In this document: piece by piece, positions 11,620 to 21,200 of the stretch
Layout of the letters: every line of letters starts with the position of its first letter
Position numbering within the stretch: position 1 is the first letter of the stretch
Assembly (NCBI GenBank): GCA_036927565.1
Contig: JAYESD010000009.1
Span: 154,092,929-154,156,928, forward strand
DNA: 64,000 bases
DNA from: Tuctoria greenei
Taxonomy: Eukaryota; Streptophyta; Magnoliopsida; Poales; Poaceae
Direction: 5' to 3'
Made by a program: the position numbers and the translations under genes
Notes under the pieces: generated by a model
The model's input: only the letters and a program-made list of their open reading frames with translations
What the model was told of the DNA's origin: nothing
The model's database searches: none

Positions 11620-12600
11620 GAATTCACCACCTATCCAAATGCACTTTTAGTCCATGCCGTGGATTTTTATCCACAAGCGTAATTGGTTCCGCTCCTGACG
11701 TGGATCGGACCTGGAATTCTGTGCAAAGGGGTTGGCATACGTTTCTTTCGTTTAGTTCCATTTCCAACACCGCTTGTGCAACAGTTGTACTTTATATGAT
11801 ATTCTGTGCAATTATGGCTATCATTCTGCCGCGCTCCATCAAAGTAGGAAAAGTTTGGAACTTCGCCACCTGTGTCTATTTGTTTGAAACTGTTTGTGTA
11901 TTTGCTCAATTGAAATAGCTGTGATCCTCTCTGAAGTTTAGCCTTCTGAGCCAGACAGATTGCAGGATCATATGAAATTGGGCGTGCGGCGGCCAAAATA
12001 TTCAGTTCGGCTGAAATGGAGGTGGCAAAATGAGGGCGCCATGGTTCCTCCTGATTGAGTTTTTGTTTTCGGTCAAGTTTGGAAGACGCGAGCTCATCGA
12101 TGCGATGCGACGTCACCATGCAGCTCGCGATTCCTTCCTGCGGAAGAACGAAGCGTCACGACGAGATTTCAATGGAGAGCCGCGGTGTTTGCGGCACTGA
12201 CAGGTCCCTACATGGTCTCGAAGGTCGCCGCGCGGCAGCTCAACAGCTCAAAGCCGGCCGCCCATGCAAACGCGACGTGTTCGGTCGAGGATGTCTCCGC
12301 CGGCGGAGCCAAGCATGCCGCCAAGCAGCGCCGCCATCGCGTCCCGTCGCAACGCTCCGTCTCGATCGGCGCCGTATGACGACCAGCTGCGCCGTCTCTG
12401 ATCTGATCTGATCTGATCGGAGACAGAACAGCGCGGCCGACGGCAGCACAAACGCACGGCTGCGCGCTGCAGGATCGTTAGAGCTAACACTAAGACTGAT
12501 AGTCACATGCAGGGATCCGTCTAATCGAGGAAGCGATAATATGATCAGCTAGATTTCATTCATACTAATCACTACCATGCAGACACAAGTGCGAGAACTT
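11620..12600. other. Host DNA upstream of the dioxygenase; no supported gene
   Basis: About 980 bases between copia A and the dioxygenase promoter. A 150-codon open frame on the minus strand (12119-11667) resembles no family I recognise. A short GATCT tandem lies near 12398-12419. Nothing here is supported as a gene; it may hold upstream regulatory sequence. Confidence 0.5.
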
Positions 12601-12609
12601 TCTCGTCAC

Positions 12610-12616
12610 TATAAAG
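12610..12616 (+). promoter_or_regulatory. TATA box of the dioxygenase gene
   Basis: TATAAAG lies 97 bases upstream of the start codon, giving a plausible transcription start near 12640 and a leader of about 65 bases. Confidence 0.6.
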
Positions 12617-12706
12617 AAGCCCCTAGTGGCCAACCACTGGCCCTGCTACACCAAGCAGCGAGCGCACGAGTGAAACACGAAGAGAAAACTGCTATCTCGT
12701 GACAGT

Positions 12707-13864
12707 ATGGTGCATCCGGATCAGGTGCAACTAGTGCAGGAGGTGGCCGCCGGCGGAATCCCGGCACCGCCGAGCCGGTACGTGTTGAGGGAGGAGGCCC
12801 GTCCGAAAGGCGACGTCGCGCCGCCGGCACACGATGAGCTGGCCTTCCCCACCGTGAACCTGCAACGCCTTGCTGAGCCTGGCGACGTGGAGGAGCTCAC
12901 CAAGCTCCAGTCGGCTCTCGAGTCATGGGGCCTCTTCGCGGTGACGGGCCACGGCGTGCCGGAAGCTCTCCTCGACGACATCCTCGACAAGACGCGGGAG
13001 TTCTTCCACCTGCCGGCGGAGGAGAAGCTCAAGCACGCGAACTGCACCGACGCCGGCGAGTACCAGGCCGAGGGCTACGGCATCGACCGCGTCGACACCG
13101 ACGAGCAGGTCCTCGACTGGTGCGACCGCCTGTACCTGACCGTGCAGCCGGAGGACGAGCGGCAGCTCCGCTTCTGGCCCAGCCGCCCGCCGTCGTTCGG
13201 CAAGCTCCTACACGAGTACACCCTGGGCAGCGAGCAGGTGGCCAGGCGCGTGCTCCGTGCCATGGCGAGGGTGCTCGGGTTCGGTGAGGAGTTCTTCGTC
13301 GACCAGGTCGGCGAGCGCGGCGGCACGTACGCGCGGTTTACCTACTACCCGCCGTGCCCGCATCCGGACCTCGTGTACGGGCTGAAGCCCCACACGGACA
13401 ACTCAGTCGTCAGCGTCCTCCTCCTCGACCGCGACGTCGGCGGCCTCCAGGTGATGCTCAAGCAGCAGCAGAAGGAGAGGATGTGGGTCGACGTGCCCGT
13501 GCTCCGCCGCCACGAGCTGCTCGTAGTCGTCGGCGACGAGATGGAGGTCATGAGCAACGCGGTGTTCAGGGCGCCGACGCACCGCGTGGTGACCAGCGAC
13601 AGGGAGCGGATGTCGCTGGTCATGTTCTACCAGCTGGAGCCGCACAGGGACCTGAAGCCGGCGGAGGAGCTGGTCGACGAGACGCGGCCGGCGATGTACA
13701 AGAAGCTCAAGGCCAAGACCTTCGCCGACGGGTTCTGGGATGCCTTCGCGCTCGGCGAACGCACCCTCGACTTCCTCAAGGTGAAGATAGTCGACGATAA
13801 GGACGCGGTGGTTTCCAGCCGCGAGAGAGATGAGCCAACTACAGCATCATCAAACACACTGTGA
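12707..13864 (+). CDS. 2-oxoglutarate/Fe(II)-dependent dioxygenase (SRG1/norcoclaurine-synthase-like)
   Basis: A 385-residue soluble oxygenase of the plant DOXC class, expected to oxidise a small specialised metabolite or hormone with 2-oxoglutarate, O2 and Fe(II). The DIOX_N domain spans about residues 44-165 (LAFPTVNL, WGLFAVTGHGVP). The 2OG-FeII_Oxy core follows, with TYYPPCP near 212. The iron ligands are His229, Asp231 (HTD) and His292, and Arg301-x-Ser303 binds 2-oxoglutarate. All key residues are present and the length is near the 350-380 usual. The start is the first ATG, with A at -3 and G at +4. The whole protein is one uninterrupted exon with strongly GC-rich third positions, unlike the AT-rich elements around it. 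The substrate cannot be told from sequence. It is the only intact host gene seen. Confidence 0.92.
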   Translation: MVHPDQVQLVQEVAAGGIPAPPSRYVLREEARPKGDVAPPAHDELAFPTVNLQRLAEPGDVEELTKLQSALESWGLFAVTGHGVPEALLDDILDKTREFFHLPAEEKLKHANCTDAGEYQAEGYGIDRVDTDEQVLDWCDRLYLTVQPEDERQLRFWPSRPPSFGKLLHEYTLGSEQVARRVLRAMARVLGFGEEFFVDQVGERGGTYARFTYYPPCPHPDLVYGLKPHTDNSVVSVLLLDRDVGGLQVMLKQQQKERMWVDVPVLRRHELLVVVGDEMEVMSNAVFRAPTHRVVTSDRERMSLVMFYQLEPHRDLKPAEELVDETRPAMYKKLKAKTFADGFWDAFALGERTLDFLKVKIVDDKDAVVSSRERDEPTTASSNTL

Positions 13865-14039
13865 ACGGCGAATCGACCCGTAAATTAGTTAGCTGGAAAC
13901 ACTTATATGTTGTGTAGTGATCCTGCCAGAGTTGTGAAGAACGTACGTCTGCGTGTTCATCCCGTCACGTACGAGTAGTATAAACCTGTGCTGCGTTTCG
14001 TTCTAAACGTGTAGTAATATATCAGCACGGATGTGATTA

Positions 14040-14045
14040 AATAAA
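14040..14045 (+). terminator. Poly(A) signal of the dioxygenase gene
   Basis: AATAAA about 175 bases after the stop codon, in an AT-rich 3' region. Confidence 0.55.
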
Positions 14046-14115
14046 TAAGCTCGTGTTGATGTGTACGACCACGGCCTGTGTTCCTATTTACTACTGGCAG
14101 TAGTTCGTGCCATTA

Positions 14116-14262
14116 GTTCCTCTGTTTTAAAAGAAATGACGGCGTCATTTATTTTAAAATGAAGAGCTCTCCACGTTTTTAAATACGTCGTTTAGGATAA
14201 AAAGTAGTATATTTTGAACTAAATATATGTCCTAAATGGCATACATTTGAGACCAAAGGTAG
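14116..14262. mobile_element. Stowaway-like MITE remnant
   Basis: About 147 bases with degenerate inverted ends (left GTTCCTCTGTTTTAAAA, right in reverse CTACCTTTGGTCTCAAA). These resemble the CTCCCTCCGT ends of grass Stowaway MITEs, and TA flanks both sides. The ends have diverged, so this is tentative. The remaining 14263-14576 shows nothing recognisable. Confidence 0.45.
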
Positions 14263-14576
14263 TACTGGTTACTATTTATGAGATACACATGTGCGATTCT
14301 TCGTTCGAGCTATCACGATGTTACAGCAGACACAACCATAGATCACCGATCCACCAGCTCTCATGACGTCAACCAATATAGAAGAGAATCTAGTAACTCA
14401 ACCTACTTTATAGTTGGCAAATGGACCGTGTCGAACTAGCTGGGCCTTATAACGGGACAATCGAGTCATAGGTTAAATGGATCGTGCCGTGCCAGCTCAA
14501 CGAGCTCCTACCTCGGCCCAAGCACGACCTGTGAGGCTGTGACTGTGACGGCCTTTGTGCTGGTTTGGCTCTATTA

Positions 14577-14773
14577 TGTTATAAAACATTTTACATGTGA
14601 TCACTTGACGGCGATAACCATCGTGCCACCGGCAACCGCCACGCCACGTCTCCTCGTGCAGGGTCGCGTCCCTCCTCATTGTGGCCCCTCGCAATGTATA
14701 AATAGAAGATGAATGAATGAATGAAAGATAGTTAAATCAATCCCATTTTCTCTCTTGCAAATTAATCTCAACA
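14577..14773 (+). repeat. Short LTR of copia B (5' LTR)
   Basis: 197 bases from TGTTATAAAAC to AATCTCAACA, with TATAAATAG at about 14697-14705. It is followed by the CGTCATCATCAC primer-binding context. Related to the copia A LTR and in opposite orientation to it, with the dioxygenase gene between. Confidence 0.8.
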
Positions 14774-14847
14774 CGTCATCATCACTGTTCTACAAGAGCA
14801 AATCGAAGAGAGAAGCAAGAACCGAGAAGATCAAAGACAAGGGTAAG

Positions 14848-15018
14848 ATGCCTCGAGGACTCACCGATTTCGTTCTCATCATCTTCCTAGATGATTCTTC
14901 TCGTCCTAGCCGCCATCTTGGTGGATGGCATCGCTTCAACCCTGTAAGAGAATATCACAAAAGTGGTCGAAGACACAGAGGCCAAAATGGAAGATGGCGC
15001 CGTTATCGCCGCTTCTAA
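14848..15018 (+). pseudogene. Copia B leader ORF, first part
   Basis: Begins MPRGLTDFVLIIFLDD, matching the start of the copia A leader frame, and reaches a stop at 15018. The leader is split by the Tekay insertion at 15117 and its GC-rich remainder continues at 25577-26345, where frames are open but unrecognised. Confidence 0.5.
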
Positions 15019-15244
15019 AGGCCGGCGGTTGCTCCTACAAACCCGCCATCAACGATGCCATCTGACACTGCGCAAGTCCACCAGAGGCAAATGTGTGCCT
15101 TTTCTCCTTCTCCCGATGTAACACCCTCATTTTCATGCATCATGCCCTACATACACTCATATACATGTTTAACATTAACCCATAACAAGAGGAACAAGTT
15201 TAAAATTGATTGGGGCAAAACCACACTTAAAAATGTAGGAAAGT

Positions 15245-15568
15245 GCGGACTAGTCCGGTTTTGCTGAGGACTAGTTCGATTTCTCTCTGTCTAAAAACGG
15301 ACTTGTCCGTTTTTGCTGCGGATTAGTCCGATATTTGCCTCTGGACAACTTCGAACTTGTCCGATCTTGTGCGGACTAGTCCGGTATTCCATGAATCCTT
15401 GAAAATTTGCTAAGTCCCTGGACTTTTCCGGACTAGTCCGGTGTTCCAGCGGACTTGTCCGTTTTCCTTTCTGTTCAAGATCGGACTTGTCTGATTTTAG
15501 GCCAGACTTGTCTGATTTTCTCTCTGAACGACTTCGGACTAGTCCGGTCCTTTCTGGACTTGTCCGAT
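15245..15568. repeat. CGGACTAGTCCG palindrome array (Tekay U3)
   Basis: About ten copies or variants of the perfect palindrome CGGACTAGTCCG, with the GGACTTGTCC variant, spaced 15-50 bases. The array ends 170 bases upstream of the LTR TATA box. The matching array in the second LTR is at about 22895-23217. Plausible protein-binding sites controlling the promoter; no binding protein is known to me. Confidence 0.85.
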
Positions 15569-15736
15569 ATTTCGCGACTCCGAGATTGACCTTTTGTTTT
15601 ACGATTTGTTTCTTGGGTTTCACATTAAGTGGGCCTAGGGACATCGTGCCCAACTCTTTTAGAGCCCATGTGGGACTCTAAACCGGCCTCTACTCATCCC
15701 AAAACTCGAAATCCATCTAACCCTAGCCTCCACCTC

Positions 15737-15744
15737 TATATAAA
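15737..15744 (+). promoter_or_regulatory. TATA box of the Tekay LTR promoter
   Basis: TATATAAA downstream of the palindrome array; the matching box in the second LTR is at 23385-23392. Confidence 0.7.
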
Positions 15745-17935
15745 CAGCCCCACCCCTTGGTTTGACATCTATTTGCCACGTTTCCACCCACCCAAACCCT
15801 AGTTCGTGGGGAGCCACCATCAAGGAGGGAGGAGAAGATCCCAAGCAAGAGGAAGAAGAGGAGGAACCGAAGGAGGATCAAGATATTCACCAAGTTTCGT
15901 TCTTCACCACCAATTCATCTCCAAGTTCATCACCAACCCTAGATCATCAAGATCCAAGTGTTACCTCCAAGTTTCTTGATTCATTGGAGTTCTAAACACC
16001 TGGTATACCTCCTATTCTATTTTCCTTACGTGAATTCAACCACTAATCTCCAAATTTACGTCGATCTAGAAAACCCTAATCTGCTGATCTCGCGGAGTGC
16101 GGACTTGTCCGGTCCCTAGCGGACTAGTCCGATCTTCCTGGTTAAATTGTGTTGAATTGACTCTAAAATTTGATCTGATCAACTCCAAACCTGTATAAAC
16201 TCGCTAAAAGCTATTAGAACTAGTTAGTGATCATTAAAAGCAATCTAGTAACAAGTTCTACCTTGCATTTGCATTAATCATGCATGTCATGACATATTGA
16301 GTAATATTTGTGCACTCTTTGATTGTGTTTCTTGTCTTGTATGTTTATTGTGTGGACTAGACGGATTTGCGCTAGAGAGTGCCGCGGAGGATCTACAACA
16401 CCAAGAGTTTGAAGGCTTTGACCTTAATCAACAGCAAGAGCAAGGCAAGTGTCCTTGAAGCATATTGATCCTGTTTTTAAAATAAATGTTTTGTTTGCAA
16501 ACTGCATGCTTGTGTCAATTTGATGGGAATCCTATGGTAGGAAGTTTACTAGATTTGTTTGACCACCCTTGTCACCTGGAATTTATGGTAGAGAGTCGGG
16601 AAGGGTTTTTACCTTTTTGCTTCGCTTAATCAACTGGGATGGAAAACAACTATACCAATCAATTTATTTATGCATGGATGAGATTATGGATAACATGAAC
16701 TGGTTAATATGGTATTGCGATGGGTGATCTAAGCAAGCCTGGTATGTGGATGGGTTGGATGTTATGGTGGTTTGCTTGCTTTAGATCTAAGGACCGGTTC
16801 ATGCGAGAATAAGCTAGGACTACAGTGCCACCACGAGGCCAAGTATGGGTGCGGCGTAGCTAATTAATTAGGGCTTTGCTAGTGCTGTTTGGACCATTGT
16901 GGATGCTCGGGGAAGGGGTAGTCGGATTGGGTTTGTTGATGATTGGTGGGACTACCCTGGGATCCGAATGGCTCAAGAGGGGGCCCTTGGTTGAAGATGT
17001 GCTCAGTTGGAGGCATCGCCACCGGTGAAACCTCAGTGGGGTCTAAATAGGCTAGTCATCCCTTTGTAAAGGCTATTTTGTGATCTCTTGGCCATACACC
17101 AAAGGAAGTGTAATTGGCATAAGGGAGGTTCTTTAGTCGCCGACGGGTGATGAAATCACAAACGCGTGGGTAAAGAGGTACAAACTCTGCAGAGTCTAAA
17201 TAAACTATCATGATAGCCGTGCTCCCGGTTATGAGCGCCTGGATGACCTACATGATTAGAGGGAAATTGGTAATTGGGATGGTTATGGATGGTTATGGAT
17301 TAATTTCTGGTATTGAATATGGTTATTGGCAATGGTGAAATCTGGAAATTTTTGATGATGGTAATGAATTCAGTTTGGTATTATGGTATTACTCGTAATT
17401 ATGATGGGATTACTTCACATACATATACTATATTGCTTTTCAAATGTTTTACTGTACTTTTCAGCACTTAGCCATTATTATTGTCGTCATTTGAATCAGC
17501 CACATGTCATACTTTCCACACTTGCTGAGTACGACATGTACTCACTCTTGCAATTCCCCCCCCCCCCCCAACAGTTGCAGGTCAAGATTATGAGTTTAAT
17601 GGTGATAATGTGGAGTTCTAGGTCGTGTCTACCGTCAGCTTTGCCTGTGGTGTTGATTGGAGCTGCGCATATATACCCTGTCGCTTATGCTGCATAGTTG
17701 CTTAGTTTGCTTAATTAGTTTATTTCCGCTGCATTAGTTGAACTTGTCATTAATATTCATTAGAGCTTGTATTCGAGGATAATCTGGTTTGTGTAATAAA
17801 ATTTGGTTAATTAATCTTGTCTTGTGGTAATTTTCTGTATACTCTTTTGTGATTGCACTCGTGTATGTGTGATGAACATCCTGGGCACACATATGCGTTA
17901 GCTTGGTTCGTTTCTCAGAACCGGGCGTCACAGAT

Positions 17936-17948
17936 TGGTATCAGAGCC
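17936..17948 (+). other. Primer-binding site (initiator tRNA-Met)
   Basis: TGGTATCAGAGCC starts three bases after the 5' LTR, complementary to the 3' end of plant initiator tRNA-Met, where reverse transcription is primed. Confidence 0.9.
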
Positions 17949-18202
17949 ACAGGTTGACCGTAGGACGCAGCCTAGATAGAATGGACACTTTAGAGCACAT
18001 ATGAGCACTCAAGAATCGATTTGATTTTGTTGGAGTGCTGTTTGCTATATATATTGTTTGCTTGTGTGCTTAATAGAGGATTTTGGGATGCCTTAGCATT
18101 GCCATGTCCACCTAGACTAGTGTCGCTAGTTGTTTAGTTTCATATCCCTTGATGCATATAGTTGGGGACATTTTCTAAATCTTACCTACTGCTTTTCTTC
18201 AG

Positions 18203-21200
18203 ATGGTGAGGACTCGCAACCAGAGGGATGGCAATGATGAAGAGGAGAACAATGGAGTGCCTCAGAACAACATCGGACAAGGATCTACTCAGGGAGGTAT
18301 CAACATCGAGCAGCTATTGGCAATGCAAAACCATCTCATGCAGACCATGATACAGACTATGGGACAGCTGCAGGCTGGCAATATCAACAATCAGCCCCAC
18401 ATGCCTCCACCGCCACCCCCGCCTCCTCATAACCGATTGGGAGAGTTTATGAGGACTAGGCCGCCAACCTTTGCTCAAGCCGCAAACCCTATGGATGCGG
18501 ATGATTGGATCAAGTCCGTGGAGAAGAAGCTAGCTATTGTCCAATGCAGTGACCGGGAGAAGGTGCTATTTGCTTCTCATCAACTAGTTGGAGCAGCTGC
18601 GGATTGGTGGGATTTTTATTGCAATGCTCATGAGAACCAAGAAAGAATCACTTGGGCCGAATTCAAGGAGAATTTTCGTTCTCATTATGTGCCCGAGGGA
18701 GTTATGATCTTGAAGAGGCAAGAATTTGAGAATTTAAGGCAAGGAAGATCAAGCGTGAGTGAATATCTCAATAAATTCACTCAACTCTCAAGGTATGCGC
18801 CTGAGGATGTGAGTCGGGACAGCCGGAAACAATACTTGTTCATGAGGGGCTTGAACAATGAGATCCAAGTACAATTGCTCAATTGTGATTATGTCAATTT
18901 CCAGAAGCTTGTGGACAAAGCAATTGTGGTTGAGAACAAGATCCGTGAGATGGAGCAAGAAATCAAGAGGAAGGCGCCATATCAAGGACAACAACAAGGA
19001 AGTAATGTGCGCCCTCGCTTTGCACTGCCCAATGCGCCTCATTACAGCTCCTCTATTCCTACTCACCGCCCTGGTTATGCACCGCGCCCAACTCAGTCTG
19101 TGCAGCAGCGCCCTGTTATGCAAGCACCTAGGGCTCCAATGCCTTATGAGCCTCGTGATAATTTTCCTACTGCAAATGCTCAAAACCAAGCTCGTCCCAA
19201 CAATTCTGGAGGGGTTAAGAAGTGTTATACTTGTGGAGAAGCTGGACACTTTGCGCATCAATGTCCTAAGTCGGGCCTTGGTCAAGGAAGCAATGCATCG
19301 AGGCAAAACCCAAGACCTAATGGAGGACAACCACAAGGAAGCCGTGGACAGCAGAATTTTGCTCGTGGCAATGTGAACCATGTCTCTACGGAGGATGCTC
19401 AACAAGCGGATGACGTGGTCATTGGTATGTTTCTCGCAAACTCCAACCCCGCGACTATGTTATTTGATTCTGGAGCATCACATTCATTCATTGCATCGAA
19501 GTATGTTGCCAAGTATAGTTTGCCTATCTCTCATATGAAGTTTACTTTGTTGTTTAAGTCTCCTGGAGGAGAGATGGGGACAAATATAGTATGTCCAAAA
19601 GTAAGCCTTAGAATAAGGGGGGTAGACTTCTCCGCCAACCTCATAGTTTTGGATTCTCCAGGATTGGACATTATACTTGGTATGGACTGGTTGAGGAAGC
19701 ACAATGGAGTTATTGAGTGTGCCACGAAGACGGTAAAGTTGACCAATGAGGAAGGGATCACTGTAGAATTTGAAGCATCTCAAACCGCACCGAAGCAATT
19801 GGAATTGAATCATATGGACGGTGCCGCAATTGAGGAGATTCCGGTAGTGTGTGAATTTTTGGATGTTTTTCCGGACGAGTTGCCAGGTATGTCACCTGAT
19901 CGAGACATTGAGTTTGTTATTGATTTAATACCTGGAAATGCACCTATAGCTAAGAGGCCGTATAGGATGCCTCCTATGGAATTAGCGGAGCTCAAGAAGC
20001 AGATTCAAGAGCAATTAGATAAGGGTTTCATTCGCCCTAGCTCTTCGCCTTGGGGAGCGCCCGTTCTATTTGTGGACAAGAAGGATGGATCCCAAAGGAT
20101 GTGCGTGGATTACCGAGCTCTCAACGAGGTAACAATCAAGAACAAGTACACCTTGCCCCGTATAGAGGATTTGTTTGATCAGATGAAAGGCGCCTGTGTG
20201 TTTTCCAAGATTGATTTGAGGTCGGGATACTTTCAAATGAAGATCAGACCATCGGACATACCCAAAACAGCTTTTAGAACACGGTATGGATCTTATGAGT
20301 ACACCGTGATATCATTTGGATTGACAAATGCGCCTGCCTACTTTATGTACCTCATGAATAAGGTCTTCATGGAGTACTTGGATGGATTTGTTGTGGTGTT
20401 TATTGATGATATTATGATCTACTCGAAGGATGAGAAGGAACATGAGGAACACTTGAGGCTTACGCTGCAGAAATTGAGGGAGCATCAATTGTATGCCAAG
20501 TTCAACAAGTGCCAGTTTTTGTTGAAAGAGGTGCCATTTTTGGGTCATATAATCTCAGGAGGAGGAGTATTGGTTGACCCCGGAAAAGTGAGAGACGTGT
20601 TGAAGTGGGAGCCGCCGCAAAATATCAAGGAAATAAGGAGTTTTCTTGGGATGGCTGGATATTACCGTCGGTTTATCAAGGATTTTTCCAAGATAGCCAA
20701 GCCTATGACGGAGTTGCTAATGAAGGGAAAGGCGTTCCAATGGACTGAAGCTTGTCAAAACAGTTTTGAGGAGTTGAAGAAGAGGTTAACAACAGCCCCA
20801 GTTTTGGTATTGCCGGATGTAAGCAAGAGTTTTGATATTTATTGTGACGCATCAAGACAAGGACTCGGATGCGTGCTTATGCAAGAAGGTCAAGTGGTCA
20901 CCTATGCGTCAAGACAATTGAAGGAACATGAGCAGAATTACCCAACACATGATTTAGAACTTGCAGCCGTGGTACATGCATTGAAGATTTGGAGACACTA
21001 TATTCTTGGATATAGGTGTGAAATTTATACGGATCATAAGAGTTTGAAGTATATTTTCACACAAACGGATCTGAACTTGAGGCAACGAAGATGGTTGGAG
21101 CTCATCAAAGATTATGATTTGGGGATCAACTATCATCCGGGAAAGGCCAATGTAGTGGCTGATGCTTTGAGTAGAAAAGGAGTAAGTCATCAACTCACGG

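Larger units (their letters stand above)
15117..17932 (+). repeat. 5' LTR of the Tekay-type element
   Basis: 2816 bases. U3 carries an array of GGACTAGTCC/GGACTTGTCC palindromes at 15245-15568, then TATATAAA at 15737. Two more palindromes lie downstream at 16099-16132. A run of 11 C lies near 17558. Confidence 0.95.

Noticed and set aside
11667..12119. 150-codon minus-strand frame upstream of the dioxygenase
   Set aside because: No recognisable family, no promoter or splice context; length is possible by chance.
12925..13857. Other-frame open frames overlapping the dioxygenase
   Set aside because: These follow from high GC at third codon positions; only the 385-residue frame has a conserved domain.
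17936..17948. tRNA-Met-like sequence as a tRNA gene fragment
   Set aside because: It is the retroelement primer-binding site directly after the LTR; no clover-leaf is present.
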